Below, in pieces: positions 43,561-51,024 of a DNA stretch of 55,380 nucleotides. The stretch spans positions 1 through 55,380 of the forward strand of contig JAJFIW010000006.1 of NCBI GenBank assembly GCA_021774615.1, in the 5' to 3' direction. The position numbers and the translations under genes were made by a program. This stretch comes from Alphaproteobacteria bacterium. GTDB taxonomy: Bacteria > Pseudomonadota > Alphaproteobacteria > UBA1280 > UBA6503. Numbering within the stretch: the stretch's first letter is position 1; the number at the start of each line of letters is the position of its first letter. Below the pieces are notes generated by a model. That model was not told where the DNA came from. It did no database searches and saw nothing but the letters and a program-made list of their open reading frames with translations.

Positions 43561-45231
43561 ATGGCTACTAAAAAAGATGAGTTACCACAATTAGCACAAA
43601 ATATGCGCCGCATTATGGGCGAGATGGGGTTTAATGCTTCTGATTTATCAAAAAAATCTGGGGTGTCGGTGGCGTCATTAAGCCGTATCCTCGGGGGGCA
43701 AGTCAACCCCGGGATTAACCATATTTCCGCTATATCTAAAGCTTTAGAGGTATCTATAGACTCGCTCGTTTTGCCAAATGGGGTGCATGCTGTTACACAA
43801 AAATATACCCCTGACGACTCTACTACAAAGCAACACCACGAAGAAGCCAGTTTACGTTCCGAAACAGATATTTTAGTATCTTTTATTCTTGAAGATACCG
43901 ACTACACCCCTAATGAAGCAGCGCGCCTATTAGCTAATGCTGCGACTGCTAGTTGGGTACATAGCTGGACACAAGACCTAGTCGACACAGAAAATGCCTC
44001 CTACCCCAAGCCAACCATAGCTATGCAAGTAGGGCACAGGAAAATATCGGTTGATGTTGCGTTCCCTGAAAGTTTGTTTGAGGAAGGATCTATCGTTAGC
44101 CTGATTTCTGTTATTACTGCATCTTGCACAAGTACTGGCGCAAGAGTTGACGATATTCGCATCCCCCCTGTTTTACTGAGGACTTATAGCGGCCCATCGT
44201 TTGGTGTACAAGGTTTACGCGATAAAACCCAAAAATATGGGCGTCCGTTATTGTCTGCAACTATGCGCCCTATAACAGGTCTGTCGCCACGGATGTTTGC
44301 AAACGCAGTTTTTGAAACGCTCAAAGGCGGGGTTGACATTACTTGCGACCCCACCCTACTCCACAGTGTGCCTAGCAACAATTGGCGAGATAGATTTAAC
44401 TATGTTTCAGAAGCTGTGTCTGACGCCCAATACTACAGCGATGAGCTTAAACTACATGCGGCAAATGTTACCGCTAGCACTGTTGAAGAGATGCTACTAC
44501 GTGCCGAATACGCCGCAGAGCATGGCACACATGCCGTCATGGTAGATAGTGGTGCAGTTGGCTGGTCAGGTGTACAAAGCCTTGCCAAGTTCTGCCAAGA
44601 AAACAAATTAACCCTATGTGCATTAGGTGGCAGAGCATTACACAATGGCCCACTTAGCCAACAGCTTGTTGCTAAATTATTAAGATTTGCTGGTGCAGAT
44701 ATTGTAAGTGTTGGTAGCCCACTGCGTGGAACAGCAATGGCTAGGCGCAACGTTAAAGGTATTACTCGCTCACTAGAAGCACACAACATGCCCGCATTCC
44801 CAGAGGGGCTTATTATGTTTGATCAACCAACATGTGGGATACAAGCATCATGGCCAGCTTGTGGGGGTGGGCATAATGCCTGGCATTTCCCGCAACTAAT
44901 TGATGCTTTAGGCAACGATATAATTATCCAATGTGGTGGTAGCACTATGGGGCATCCTTGGGGGAGCCTATCAGGAGCTACAGCCAATAGAGTAGCGCTA
45001 GAAGCCCTAATCCAAGCCAGAATTGCTGGCAAGAACTTAGCAGCTGATGGTAGGAACATTCTACAAGATGCTGCCAAAAACAGTCCCGAGCTAAAAGAAG
45101 CTCTACAATACTGGAAAGAAGGCGCATTTTTATTTGGTGTTATTAGCAATAATGATAAGGCTAATCTTGATGGAGTCATTATAAAAGACAAGAAGAAAAC
45201 AAAGCTTAAATCTATTGATACAGAGGATTAA
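43561..45231 (+). CDS. XRE helix-turn-helix fused to an inactive Form I RuBisCO large subunit
   Basis: A 556-residue fusion. Residues 9-70 are an XRE-type DNA-binding domain (FNASDLSKKSGVSVASLSRI). Residues 98-520 align with the whole RuBisCO large subunit: SLFEEGSI, DDIRIPPVLLRTYSGPSFGV, RDKTQKYGRPLL, NNWRDRF, CGGSTMGHPWG, and the Form I tail SPELKEALQYWKE. Catalytic residues (spinach numbers) are lost: K175 to R236, K177 to I238, carbamylated K201 to C262, D203 to P264, E204 to T265, H294 to L355, H327 to S383; K334 has no equivalent. W66 (W132) and phosphate-loop G403/G404 (G459/G460) remain. AGGAA supports ATG 43561; upstream ATG 43525 and TTG 43498 lack a site. Probably a ligand-binding transcription factor, not a carboxylase. 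Confidence 0.93.
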   Translation: MATKKDELPQLAQNMRRIMGEMGFNASDLSKKSGVSVASLSRILGGQVNPGINHISAISKALEVSIDSLVLPNGVHAVTQKYTPDDSTTKQHHEEASLRSETDILVSFILEDTDYTPNEAARLLANAATASWVHSWTQDLVDTENASYPKPTIAMQVGHRKISVDVAFPESLFEEGSIVSLISVITASCTSTGARVDDIRIPPVLLRTYSGPSFGVQGLRDKTQKYGRPLLSATMRPITGLSPRMFANAVFETLKGGVDITCDPTLLHSVPSNNWRDRFNYVSEAVSDAQYYSDELKLHAANVTASTVEEMLLRAEYAAEHGTHAVMVDSGAVGWSGVQSLAKFCQENKLTLCALGGRALHNGPLSQQLVAKLLRFAGADIVSVGSPLRGTAMARRNVKGITRSLEAHNMPAFPEGLIMFDQPTCGIQASWPACGGGHNAWHFPQLIDALGNDIIIQCGGSTMGHPWGSLSGATANRVALEALIQARIAGKNLAADGRNILQDAAKNSPELKEALQYWKEGAFLFGVISNNDKANLDGVIIKDKKKTKLKSIDTED

Positions 45232-45235
45232 TGAA

Positions 45236-45547
45236 ATGGTAGAACGTTTTGAAACATATAGCTTTTTGCCCCCACCAAGCTCTAAACAAATAGATGAACA
45301 TATAGACTATATAATAGAACAGAAACTAACCCCTATTATTGAATATAGTGAAGACATAATTAGTGTTTACACATTTTGGCACATGTGGCACCTGCCTAAA
45401 GGTATGGAGCTAAGCAAAATACTTGTACAAAAAATGCTAAACCAATGCGTACACAACAACCCCATGGCACTAGTAAGACTTAGTGGCTATGACCCAAAAA
45501 GCAGATGCAACCAGATAAGTTTCATTGCAAAAGCACCGCAAGAATAG
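45236..45547 (+). CDS. RuBisCO small-subunit homologue paired with the HTH-RuBisCO protein
   Basis: A 103-residue protein matching RbcS along its length. It shows FETYSFLPPPSSKQIDEHID at the start (compare TFSFLP-LTxEQI), TPIIEYSED, FWHMWHLPKG (compare YWxMWxLPMF), ALVRLSGYDPK (compare YIRVxGFD) and the final strand NQISFIAKAP. The ATG at 45236 lies four bases after the large-subunit stop, with AGAGGA at 45222-45227 inside the upstream gene, so translation is coupled. A TTG at 45215 would be an unlikely start. Small subunits are known only from Form I RuBisCO, so the partner is probably still assembled with it. The palindromic element follows seven bases later. Confidence 0.9.
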   Translation: MVERFETYSFLPPPSSKQIDEHIDYIIEQKLTPIIEYSEDIISVYTFWHMWHLPKGMELSKILVQKMLNQCVHNNPMALVRLSGYDPKSRCNQISFIAKAPQE

Positions 45548-45554
45548 CCCTTTA

Positions 45555-45714
45555 TATCTATCCCACAAAATGGGAAAGCCATGAAATGGCGGTTAGAGAT
45601 GAGATTTTGCTTTTTGAAAAACCGTGGAAACGCAAGCGTATAAATAATACGTGCGTACCGCGAAAGTTTGAAAAAAGCAAAATATCGCTCTAATTACCTT
45701 TTGTGGGATAGATA
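45555..45714 (+). repeat. Dispersed palindromic element, copy B
   Basis: The outer arms are perfect over 16 bases: TATCTATCCCACAAAA (45555-45570) and TTTTGTGGGATAGATA (45699-45714). Inner arms are ATTTTGCTTTTT (45604-45615) and AAAAAGCAAAAT (45672-45683), with a further ACGCAAGCGTAT / ATACGTGCGT hairpin in the middle. It shares the CGGTTAGAGATGAGATTTT block and the ACGTGCGT/CCGCGAAAGTTTGAA core with copy A (10363-10491, other strand). A frame through it (45505-45693) ends in NTCVPRKFEKSKISL, the same peptide as copy A. It lies directly past the stop of the RuBisCO small-subunit homologue. Confidence 0.85.
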
Positions 45715-45818
45715 CTTTATTTATTGACATAAATAACAGCAGTCGCATAGATTATTACACAACAACTGTATTAATCTTCTTATCTATTTTATTTTCTAAA
45801 TATTACTAGGGGGCCATT

Positions 45819-46343
45819 ATGGCTGCTACTTCTTTTCAAAATAAAAAAGGCTACATGCAAAATGTTATTATTAAGTTTGATGGTAACATGCGCTTTTTAA
45901 GCAATTTTGCAAGATGCAAGGTTACTTTGCCCGCAGAAACAACAAGGCAAGTAATGTTCCCAGAGCTTGAATTTAGCAGCGTTGAAAATGCCTATATGGC
46001 ATGGAAAACAGACTGCATTGCGTGGAGAAACAGAATTCAAGCTGCAACTCCAGGGCAAGCAAAGAAAATGTCCAGACTTCCAGACTTTCCATTACGCAAG
46101 GACTATTCCGACCAAGGACGGCTAGACATCATGAAAATTCTAATCGCCCAGAAGTTCAGTGTAGATAACCCAGAACCAAGGCAGAAGCTGCTTAGAACAG
46201 GTGACGCTACCATAATGGAAGGCAACGATTTGGGGGACACATTTTTTGGTGTCTGCTTAAATTACGGATACGGGCAAAATAACCTTGGCCGAATCATCAT
46301 GGAAGAACGACGAAAGATACAATCACTTTTGTCGGGCTTGTAA
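45819..46343 (+). CDS. NADAR family protein (YbiA-like N-glycosidase fold)
   Basis: A 174-residue protein of the NADAR/YbiA family. It shows IIKFDGNMRFLSNFARC, the FSSVENAYMAWKTD block, ATPGQAKKMSR, LRKDY, IAQKFS-DNPEPRQKLL and TGDATIMEGNDLGDTFFGV. Family enzymes cleave N-glycosidic bonds of riboflavin-pathway intermediates or remove ADP-ribose from nucleic acids. AGGGGG precedes the ATG; a second in-frame ATG lies twelve codons in. Its last 21 bases overlap the converging gene at 46323. Confidence 0.9.
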   Translation: MAATSFQNKKGYMQNVIIKFDGNMRFLSNFARCKVTLPAETTRQVMFPELEFSSVENAYMAWKTDCIAWRNRIQAATPGQAKKMSRLPDFPLRKDYSDQGRLDIMKILIAQKFSVDNPEPRQKLLRTGDATIMEGNDLGDTFFGVCLNYGYGQNNLGRIIMEERRKIQSLLSGL

Positions 46344-47117
46344 AATTTGGATAAGCGCTTTAGGAGAAGCTCCTGCAGTCAACTGTTCTAGCTGGTCACG
46401 TTCATCAGCAGAAACAGTTGTAAGCAGGAGCTCTTTTCTGGCTTTATCGTTTAATGGAATTGTAAATACTGTTTTTCGAGCTTTTATATATTCTACAGGA
46501 GGGCTAGCAACCTTCTTAATCCCTAATACTCCAATGTCACCATCTTTTCCGCCAATAGCGAGTGCATAGCCAACAATATTACCGAGCGCTGCGCCAACAT
46601 CAAAATTATCGCACTTGTTTTCTGTATGTTTTGGTTTGCTAAAAGCTTCTCGTAGACCTTGGTTAATTCTGTTTTGGTCAACAAATGTTAGCCCTAAATC
46701 TTCGGCAGCTTTAGTGCTTGTAAAAATATCAGCACATAACTCTCCTAAAACAGACAACCTCCATTGGGTAGTGTCATAGCCTGCAATTGGTACCCCTTCC
46801 CCAACTTTTTCTAGCTTAGCGGGAAGAAGACCTTTGAGACGCTCGGGAATATTAACTCTATATACAAACTTACCATCTTGGGGGCGGATAAAAAGAGACG
46901 CTTTTTGCGAGTCGTAAGCATAATAAGCACTACCAAGAATACTCCCACTCCATAAATGAGGGTTCTCTACAGAGCGATAACTGTATGAACTACCTTTGCT
47001 AGATGCATGTTCTACCCTTAGAAAACCACCCGACAAAGGTTCTGCAACAGCGACAGGTGCTAAATATAGCACACTAATAACTAGCAAAAATAGTAATACC
47101 CCTTGAAAAACAACCAT
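46323..47117 (-). CDS. Exported protein of unknown function
   Basis: A 264-residue protein with a signal peptide (hydrophobic FQGVLLFLLVISVLYLAP, cut near VAVAEP) and no later membrane segment. Aromatic and glycine-rich beta sequence follows (YSYRSVENPHLWSGSILGSA), then a helical C-terminal part. Two cysteines (in GELCADIF and NKCDNFD) could form a disulfide. I do not recognise a family. It converges with the NADAR gene (21-base overlap) and is divergent from efp. Confidence 0.7.
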   Translation of the reverse strand: MVVFQGVLLFLLVISVLYLAPVAVAEPLSGGFLRVEHASSKGSSYSYRSVENPHLWSGSILGSAYYAYDSQKASLFIRPQDGKFVYRVNIPERLKGLLPAKLEKVGEGVPIAGYDTTQWRLSVLGELCADIFTSTKAAEDLGLTFVDQNRINQGLREAFSKPKHTENKCDNFDVGAALGNIVGYALAIGGKDGDIGVLGIKKVASPPVEYIKARKTVFTIPLNDKARKELLLTTVSADERDQLEQLTAGASPKALIQILQARQK

Positions 47118-47195
47118 AAAACGATTGTAAACTATTGCTTTTTAGCAGTCTAGTTGCTAGTTTGTGAAGATATAATTATTTATAAGGTTCCGAAA

Positions 47196-47756
47196 ATGAA
47201 AATTAACGCCAACAATATCCGTACTGGTATGGTTCTAGAACACGAAAAACGTTTGTGGAGAGTACTAAAAACCATGCACACCCAACCTGGTAAGGGTGGC
47301 GCTTATATGCAAGTAGAAATGAAAGATATTGTTACTGGCACAAAAACAAATATTCGCTACCGTTCAGCCGAAACTGTAGACCGTGCTGACATGGCACAAA
47401 GAAAAATGATGTTCTTATACAGCGAAGGTGAAATGCTAAACCTTATGGATAACACCACCTACGAGCAAATGCTAGTAAATGCAGAGCTTGCCGGAGACCA
47501 AGCATGTTGGCTCCAAGAAAACATGGAAGTAGACGTTGAAATGCACGAGTCTACACCTATTGGCATTACCCTACCCGCCACAATTAAAATTGAAATTAAA
47601 GAAGCAGATGCAGCAATTAAGGGGCAAACTGCCAGTAGCTCGTTTAAGACTTCTGTTGCTGTAAATGGTGAAACTGTTATGGTTCCAGCATTTGTTAACG
47701 CTGGTGATATTATTGTGATTAATACAGAAGACGGCAGCTATGTTGAGCGTGCCTAA
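47196..47756 (+). CDS. efp: Elongation factor P
   Basis: A 186-residue translation factor that relieves ribosome stalling at polyproline. MKINANNIRTGMVLEHEKRL opens domain I; the modification loop is QPGKGGAYM with K33 at the tip, matching EpmA-type lysylation rather than EarP-type arginine modification. The two OB-fold domains are complete. ATG 47196 is chosen over 47154 because family members start with this MKIxANxIR-like segment. An inositol-monophosphatase-like gene follows 44 bases later. Confidence 0.97.
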   Translation: MKINANNIRTGMVLEHEKRLWRVLKTMHTQPGKGGAYMQVEMKDIVTGTKTNIRYRSAETVDRADMAQRKMMFLYSEGEMLNLMDNTTYEQMLVNAELAGDQACWLQENMEVDVEMHESTPIGITLPATIKIEIKEADAAIKGQTASSSFKTSVAVNGETVMVPAFVNAGDIIVINTEDGSYVERA

Positions 47757-47800
47757 CAGATAAACTATTATTTTTTTAAAACTAAGGAACAACTTTTATT

Positions 47801-48553
47801 ATGGCTCATATTACTTCCCCTCGCTTACGTATCGTTGACCGTGTGGTACGGAAAATGGCACCTAAAATACGCCGCCAACTAGGGGAAATGGCTCGCCAAC
47901 AAGTTAAAAGTGATTCTGGGTTGGCGCAAACTAAGTCATTCTCTCAGTCTTTAGGTAAAGAAATACAAGAATCCTTAATTGATAGCTACCCTGAAGATGG
48001 CTTTATTATTGATGGTAAAACCATTCAAGAAGAGCATGGCAGCGGCGCTATATGGCACATAACATCCCTTGGTGGCTTGGAAAACTTTAGCCGTGGTGAC
48101 GAAAACATTTACCAACTTTTCTCGATTACTATTAATGGCACACCAACCGAAGTAATGGCTTACGACCCAATAACAGACCGTGTTTCTATTGCTATTAAAG
48201 GCAGTGGTGCTTTTGACTTAGGTACTCGTTTGCGTGTTAGTGGCCGTAAAAAATTAAAAAATGGTTGCCTATACTTAGCTGCAGATAATGCAGAGTCTGT
48301 CCTTGATGGCGCAATTAAAACAGAAGCTTTCTTACGTATATCTGGTTCTTCGATCCATGATATACTGTCTGTGTGTGCTGGACGAGGAGAAGCTTTTGTC
48401 AGTGCTGAGTTATCTCCAGCTGAAACATTTTTTGGTTGGTTAATGGCAACAGAAAGTGGCGGCCGTGCGACTACACCAACTCAAAATAATGGTGGGTTTA
48501 TGGCTGCTAATAGTGCTGTTTACAAGGAGCTTTCATCTTTAATAAAGCTCTAA
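47801..48553 (+). CDS. Degenerate inositol monophosphatase family protein (pseudoenzyme)
   Basis: A 250-residue protein with the fold pattern of the inositol monophosphatase (SuhB/CysQ) family but without its metal site. WHITSLGGLENFSRGDE (residues 85-101) stands where active enzymes have WxxDPxDGTxNFxxG, so both aspartates are gone (T88, G91). The GEE-type first motif is IIDG (69-72). The late WDxAAG motif is AETFFG (207-212). The ending SGGRATTP keeps the family look. It follows efp, the usual place of an active family member in Alphaproteobacteria. A structural or regulatory role is likely; I infer no phosphatase activity. Confidence 0.8.
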   Translation: MAHITSPRLRIVDRVVRKMAPKIRRQLGEMARQQVKSDSGLAQTKSFSQSLGKEIQESLIDSYPEDGFIIDGKTIQEEHGSGAIWHITSLGGLENFSRGDENIYQLFSITINGTPTEVMAYDPITDRVSIAIKGSGAFDLGTRLRVSGRKKLKNGCLYLAADNAESVLDGAIKTEAFLRISGSSIHDILSVCAGRGEAFVSAELSPAETFFGWLMATESGGRATTPTQNNGGFMAANSAVYKELSSLIKL

Positions 48554-48613
48554 GCTAATATCGCACATACCACACAAGTTAAAAACAATAAGACTAAATG
48601 TGGAATAATTTAA

Positions 48614-50287
48614 ATGAATACGCTAATAAAAATTATTATCGCCCAGATAACTGCAGCAGCTTTAGTTGCTATGGCTTTATACAGCGATTTATTAGCGCAC
48701 GATATTTTGGCATTATCATTTTTATGTTTATTTGCTATAGCAAGCATCCCCCTTGCTATTATTGCAGGAATTCTTGATGACCAGCACAAATGGCTAGGTA
48801 AAGGGCACGGTAAAGAGCGCGCTACAGAAATAATAATTCCTCCACATACATTGCAAAGCTTACACAAATTTTTAAAAGAAGAGTCTCCCAACGCATCTTC
48901 TCTTGATAGCTTTATTACTAGCTACACCCAACGATGGCAACTTTTTGCAAATATAGCCTATTATACTGCTATTATTATTGCTTTGTTTGGTATTATCTAT
49001 GGCTCTCTTTTTGTTTTTGATTTCAAATATATAAAAGAAATTATTCATATATCAGATAAAATAACACCGCTACTATTCCAACATGCAGCCGCAGGAGTGC
49101 TAGAGGGTATAATACTAGCAGCGGGCTTATTTGCTAGTGGCTACTTTATAACCAAACAAGGGCAAGAAAATACTATAAAAATAGTAACCTTATTAAATAA
49201 AAAGAGAGATAAAGACTCGTTATTATCGTGGAGCAAGAAGCCTATTATTAGTACTTCGGTCTTAGTCATAGGCGGTGTATTGCTAGCGTTGGTTCCTCTG
49301 TTAGGTGTTCGTGGTTATTATTTACAAAAAGAAAGCTTCCAACATAAAATTATCGAAGAAACACACGAGGCAAAAAAAACCTTGGAAGAATCACTAACCG
49401 AGACCCAGGAGAAAATTGACTTCTTTGCTACCGAAAATGTGACTCTTCAGAAAGAACGCAACCAAACAATTAAAAACAACAAAATGCTTAGTGATGAAGT
49501 TACAGCTCTTAAAAAGCAAATCCGCACATTTAAAAAAGATATCTCGAAGCTACATATAAATTATGACGACAAAATAAACCAACTTAATAAAACTAAAGCC
49601 AAAACTGCTGACCTTGAAAAACAACTAAAACTTAGCAAAGAGTCCGTCAATAAGGCATCAGTAGTGCTAAAAAATAAGGTTAAAGAACTAGAGAAGAAAC
49701 TACAAGAGCATGATAGCTCTGCATTAGAGAAAAAAGAGCATCTTTTCCTTCTTGAAGGTAAGTTAAGTAACCTTAATAAAAAGGCTGCTAGTTACAAAAA
49801 GAAAAACAAATCCTTAAAAGCTCAATTAGCCGAGCAAAAAGAAATAGCATCTAAAAAAGGTATTCAGCAACTACCACAAATAACATTCCCTGATTTTGTA
49901 AAAACAATTAACCCTGAAAAAGTGGAGTTGGCGGCCGATGAAATATTCATTTCTAATACAAGTAGCTTTACAGAAAATGGTGAAGAACAACTAAGACTAC
50001 TAGCTAATGCTATTAAAAAATATTTAATTGCCGACAAACAATTAAGTGTTGCACTATTTGTACATACCGATGCCTTACCCCCGCAAGGTGCATATGGCAG
50101 CAATACTGTTTTGTCTGCCGTACAAGCAGCCCGAATCCGAGATGTGTTTACAGCAGAAGGCATAGCTGGTGCTCAGATACTACCAACAGGGCTTGGCAAC
50201 TCTCATGAAATAGATGGCAAGCTAACAGAAGATGCAATGGCAATAAACCGTCGTATAGAGTTATTTTTTACCAGGACAGTAAATTAG
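48614..50287 (+). CDS. MotA/ExbB-like membrane part, coiled coil and OmpA-like domain in one protein
   Basis: A 557-residue inner-membrane protein. Membrane segments lie near residues 5-27, 31-53, 112-136, 155-180 and 211-231; the HAAAGVLEGIILAAGLFASGY stretch resembles the MotA/TolQ/ExbB pore helix. A long coiled coil (about 240-420) is rich in K, E and L heptads. The C-terminal domain (about 445-557) is OmpA/MotB-like (LSVALFVHTDALPP, LSAVQAARIRDVF, INRRIELFF) and should bind peptidoglycan. No MotA, MotB or TolR partner gene is near. It could be a self-contained proton-driven or envelope-spanning device; the MotA relation is tentative, the OmpA domain is firm. Confidence 0.75.
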   Translation: MNTLIKIIIAQITAAALVAMALYSDLLAHDILALSFLCLFAIASIPLAIIAGILDDQHKWLGKGHGKERATEIIIPPHTLQSLHKFLKEESPNASSLDSFITSYTQRWQLFANIAYYTAIIIALFGIIYGSLFVFDFKYIKEIIHISDKITPLLFQHAAAGVLEGIILAAGLFASGYFITKQGQENTIKIVTLLNKKRDKDSLLSWSKKPIISTSVLVIGGVLLALVPLLGVRGYYLQKESFQHKIIEETHEAKKTLEESLTETQEKIDFFATENVTLQKERNQTIKNNKMLSDEVTALKKQIRTFKKDISKLHINYDDKINQLNKTKAKTADLEKQLKLSKESVNKASVVLKNKVKELEKKLQEHDSSALEKKEHLFLLEGKLSNLNKKAASYKKKNKSLKAQLAEQKEIASKKGIQQLPQITFPDFVKTINPEKVELAADEIFISNTSSFTENGEEQLRLLANAIKKYLIADKQLSVALFVHTDALPPQGAYGSNTVLSAVQAARIRDVFTAEGIAGAQILPTGLGNSHEIDGKLTEDAMAINRRIELFFTRTVN

Positions 50288-50293
50288 CTTAAA

Positions 50294-50737
50294 TTATTTT
50301 TTTGTGTAAACAGGGCGAACTTCAACAGCTACTGGAATGCAGCCAGCCTCTTTAAAAGATATTATTAGATTAAACATAGAGCCTGCTTTTAAAGGCTCTT
50401 TAAGCCCTAATAACATTAAATGATAACCATTTGGGGTAAGTTTAGTGTCTTGATTAGGGGGGATATTAAGGTTTTCAACAGGGCCCATCCGCATAATGCC
50501 GTCATTAAATGTCATCTCGTGGACTTCTAGTATATCTGCAATATCAGATTTAACAGAGGTAATAGAGTCGGCAGTATCGCTTTTGTTTGTAATTGTTAGG
50601 TAAACAGCAGCATTATGCACTGATTTACTAAGAGATGCCCTCGTCCAAGCATCAGTAATAAAAATGCTATCATTTGCTGCCACGGTTAGTGGCAGCAATA
50701 GAGAAATTGATATTAATACACCTAATACTTTATGCAA
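50294..50737 (-). CDS. PCu(A)C periplasmic copper chaperone
   Basis: A 147-residue exported protein with a signal peptide (MHKVLGVLISISLLLPLTVA). The copper site pattern HxM-x10-M-x21-HxM-like is present: VHEMTFNDGIMRMG and, later, NGYHLMLLGL. It delivers copper(I) to the CuA centre of cytochrome oxidase or buffers periplasmic copper. Its start overlaps the upstream 63-codon gene by eight bases, so the two are coupled. It converges with the OmpA-domain gene. Confidence 0.93.
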   Translation of the reverse strand: MHKVLGVLISISLLLPLTVAANDSIFITDAWTRASLSKSVHNAAVYLTITNKSDTADSITSVKSDIADILEVHEMTFNDGIMRMGPVENLNIPPNQDTKLTPNGYHLMLLGLKEPLKAGSMFNLIISFKEAGCIPVAVEVRPVYTKK

Positions 50738-50921
50738 CTGACTTTGCTTGCTTAGCTATATTACCTTGGTTCATTTCTGATGGTTGGCTCTCCATCGAAA
50801 ATACAAAGTCGCCTTCTGTTACTTCAGGCAATGACTTTAATATAAAACCTTCATAGATGCCTTCGCTCAGTTTTACTGGTATTTGCATCCTAGAGAATAC
50901 TTCATTTAACGAAGTTGTCAT
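50730..50921 (-). CDS. Small protein of unknown function upstream of the copper chaperone
   Basis: A 63-residue soluble protein (MTTSLNEVFSRMQIPVKLSE) with no signal peptide. TAGGAG lies eight bases before the ATG, and the end overlaps the copper-chaperone start by eight bases, which argues for a real, coupled gene. I do not recognise a family. Confidence 0.65.
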   Translation of the reverse strand: MTTSLNEVFSRMQIPVKLSEGIYEGFILKSLPEVTEGDFVFSMESQPSEMNQGNIAKQAKSVA

Positions 50922-51024
50922 TATAGTAGCTCCTATAGCTTTTTATATGTTCAATTCCAAGGTGGGCATACTCGTAGTATATTTCAAGCTTATTTCTATT
51001 TATAAAAGATTTCAAGCACCATAT

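Noticed and set aside
43561-45547. A working RuBisCO giving carbon fixation
   Set aside because: The carbamylated lysine, two metal ligands and the other catalytic lysines and histidines are all replaced, and no phosphoribulokinase or other Calvin-cycle gene is in the window.
45505-45693. A 62-codon gene after the small-subunit homologue
   Set aside because: It lies mostly inside palindromic element copy B, has no ribosome site and shares its peptide only with copy A; it is the element read as protein.
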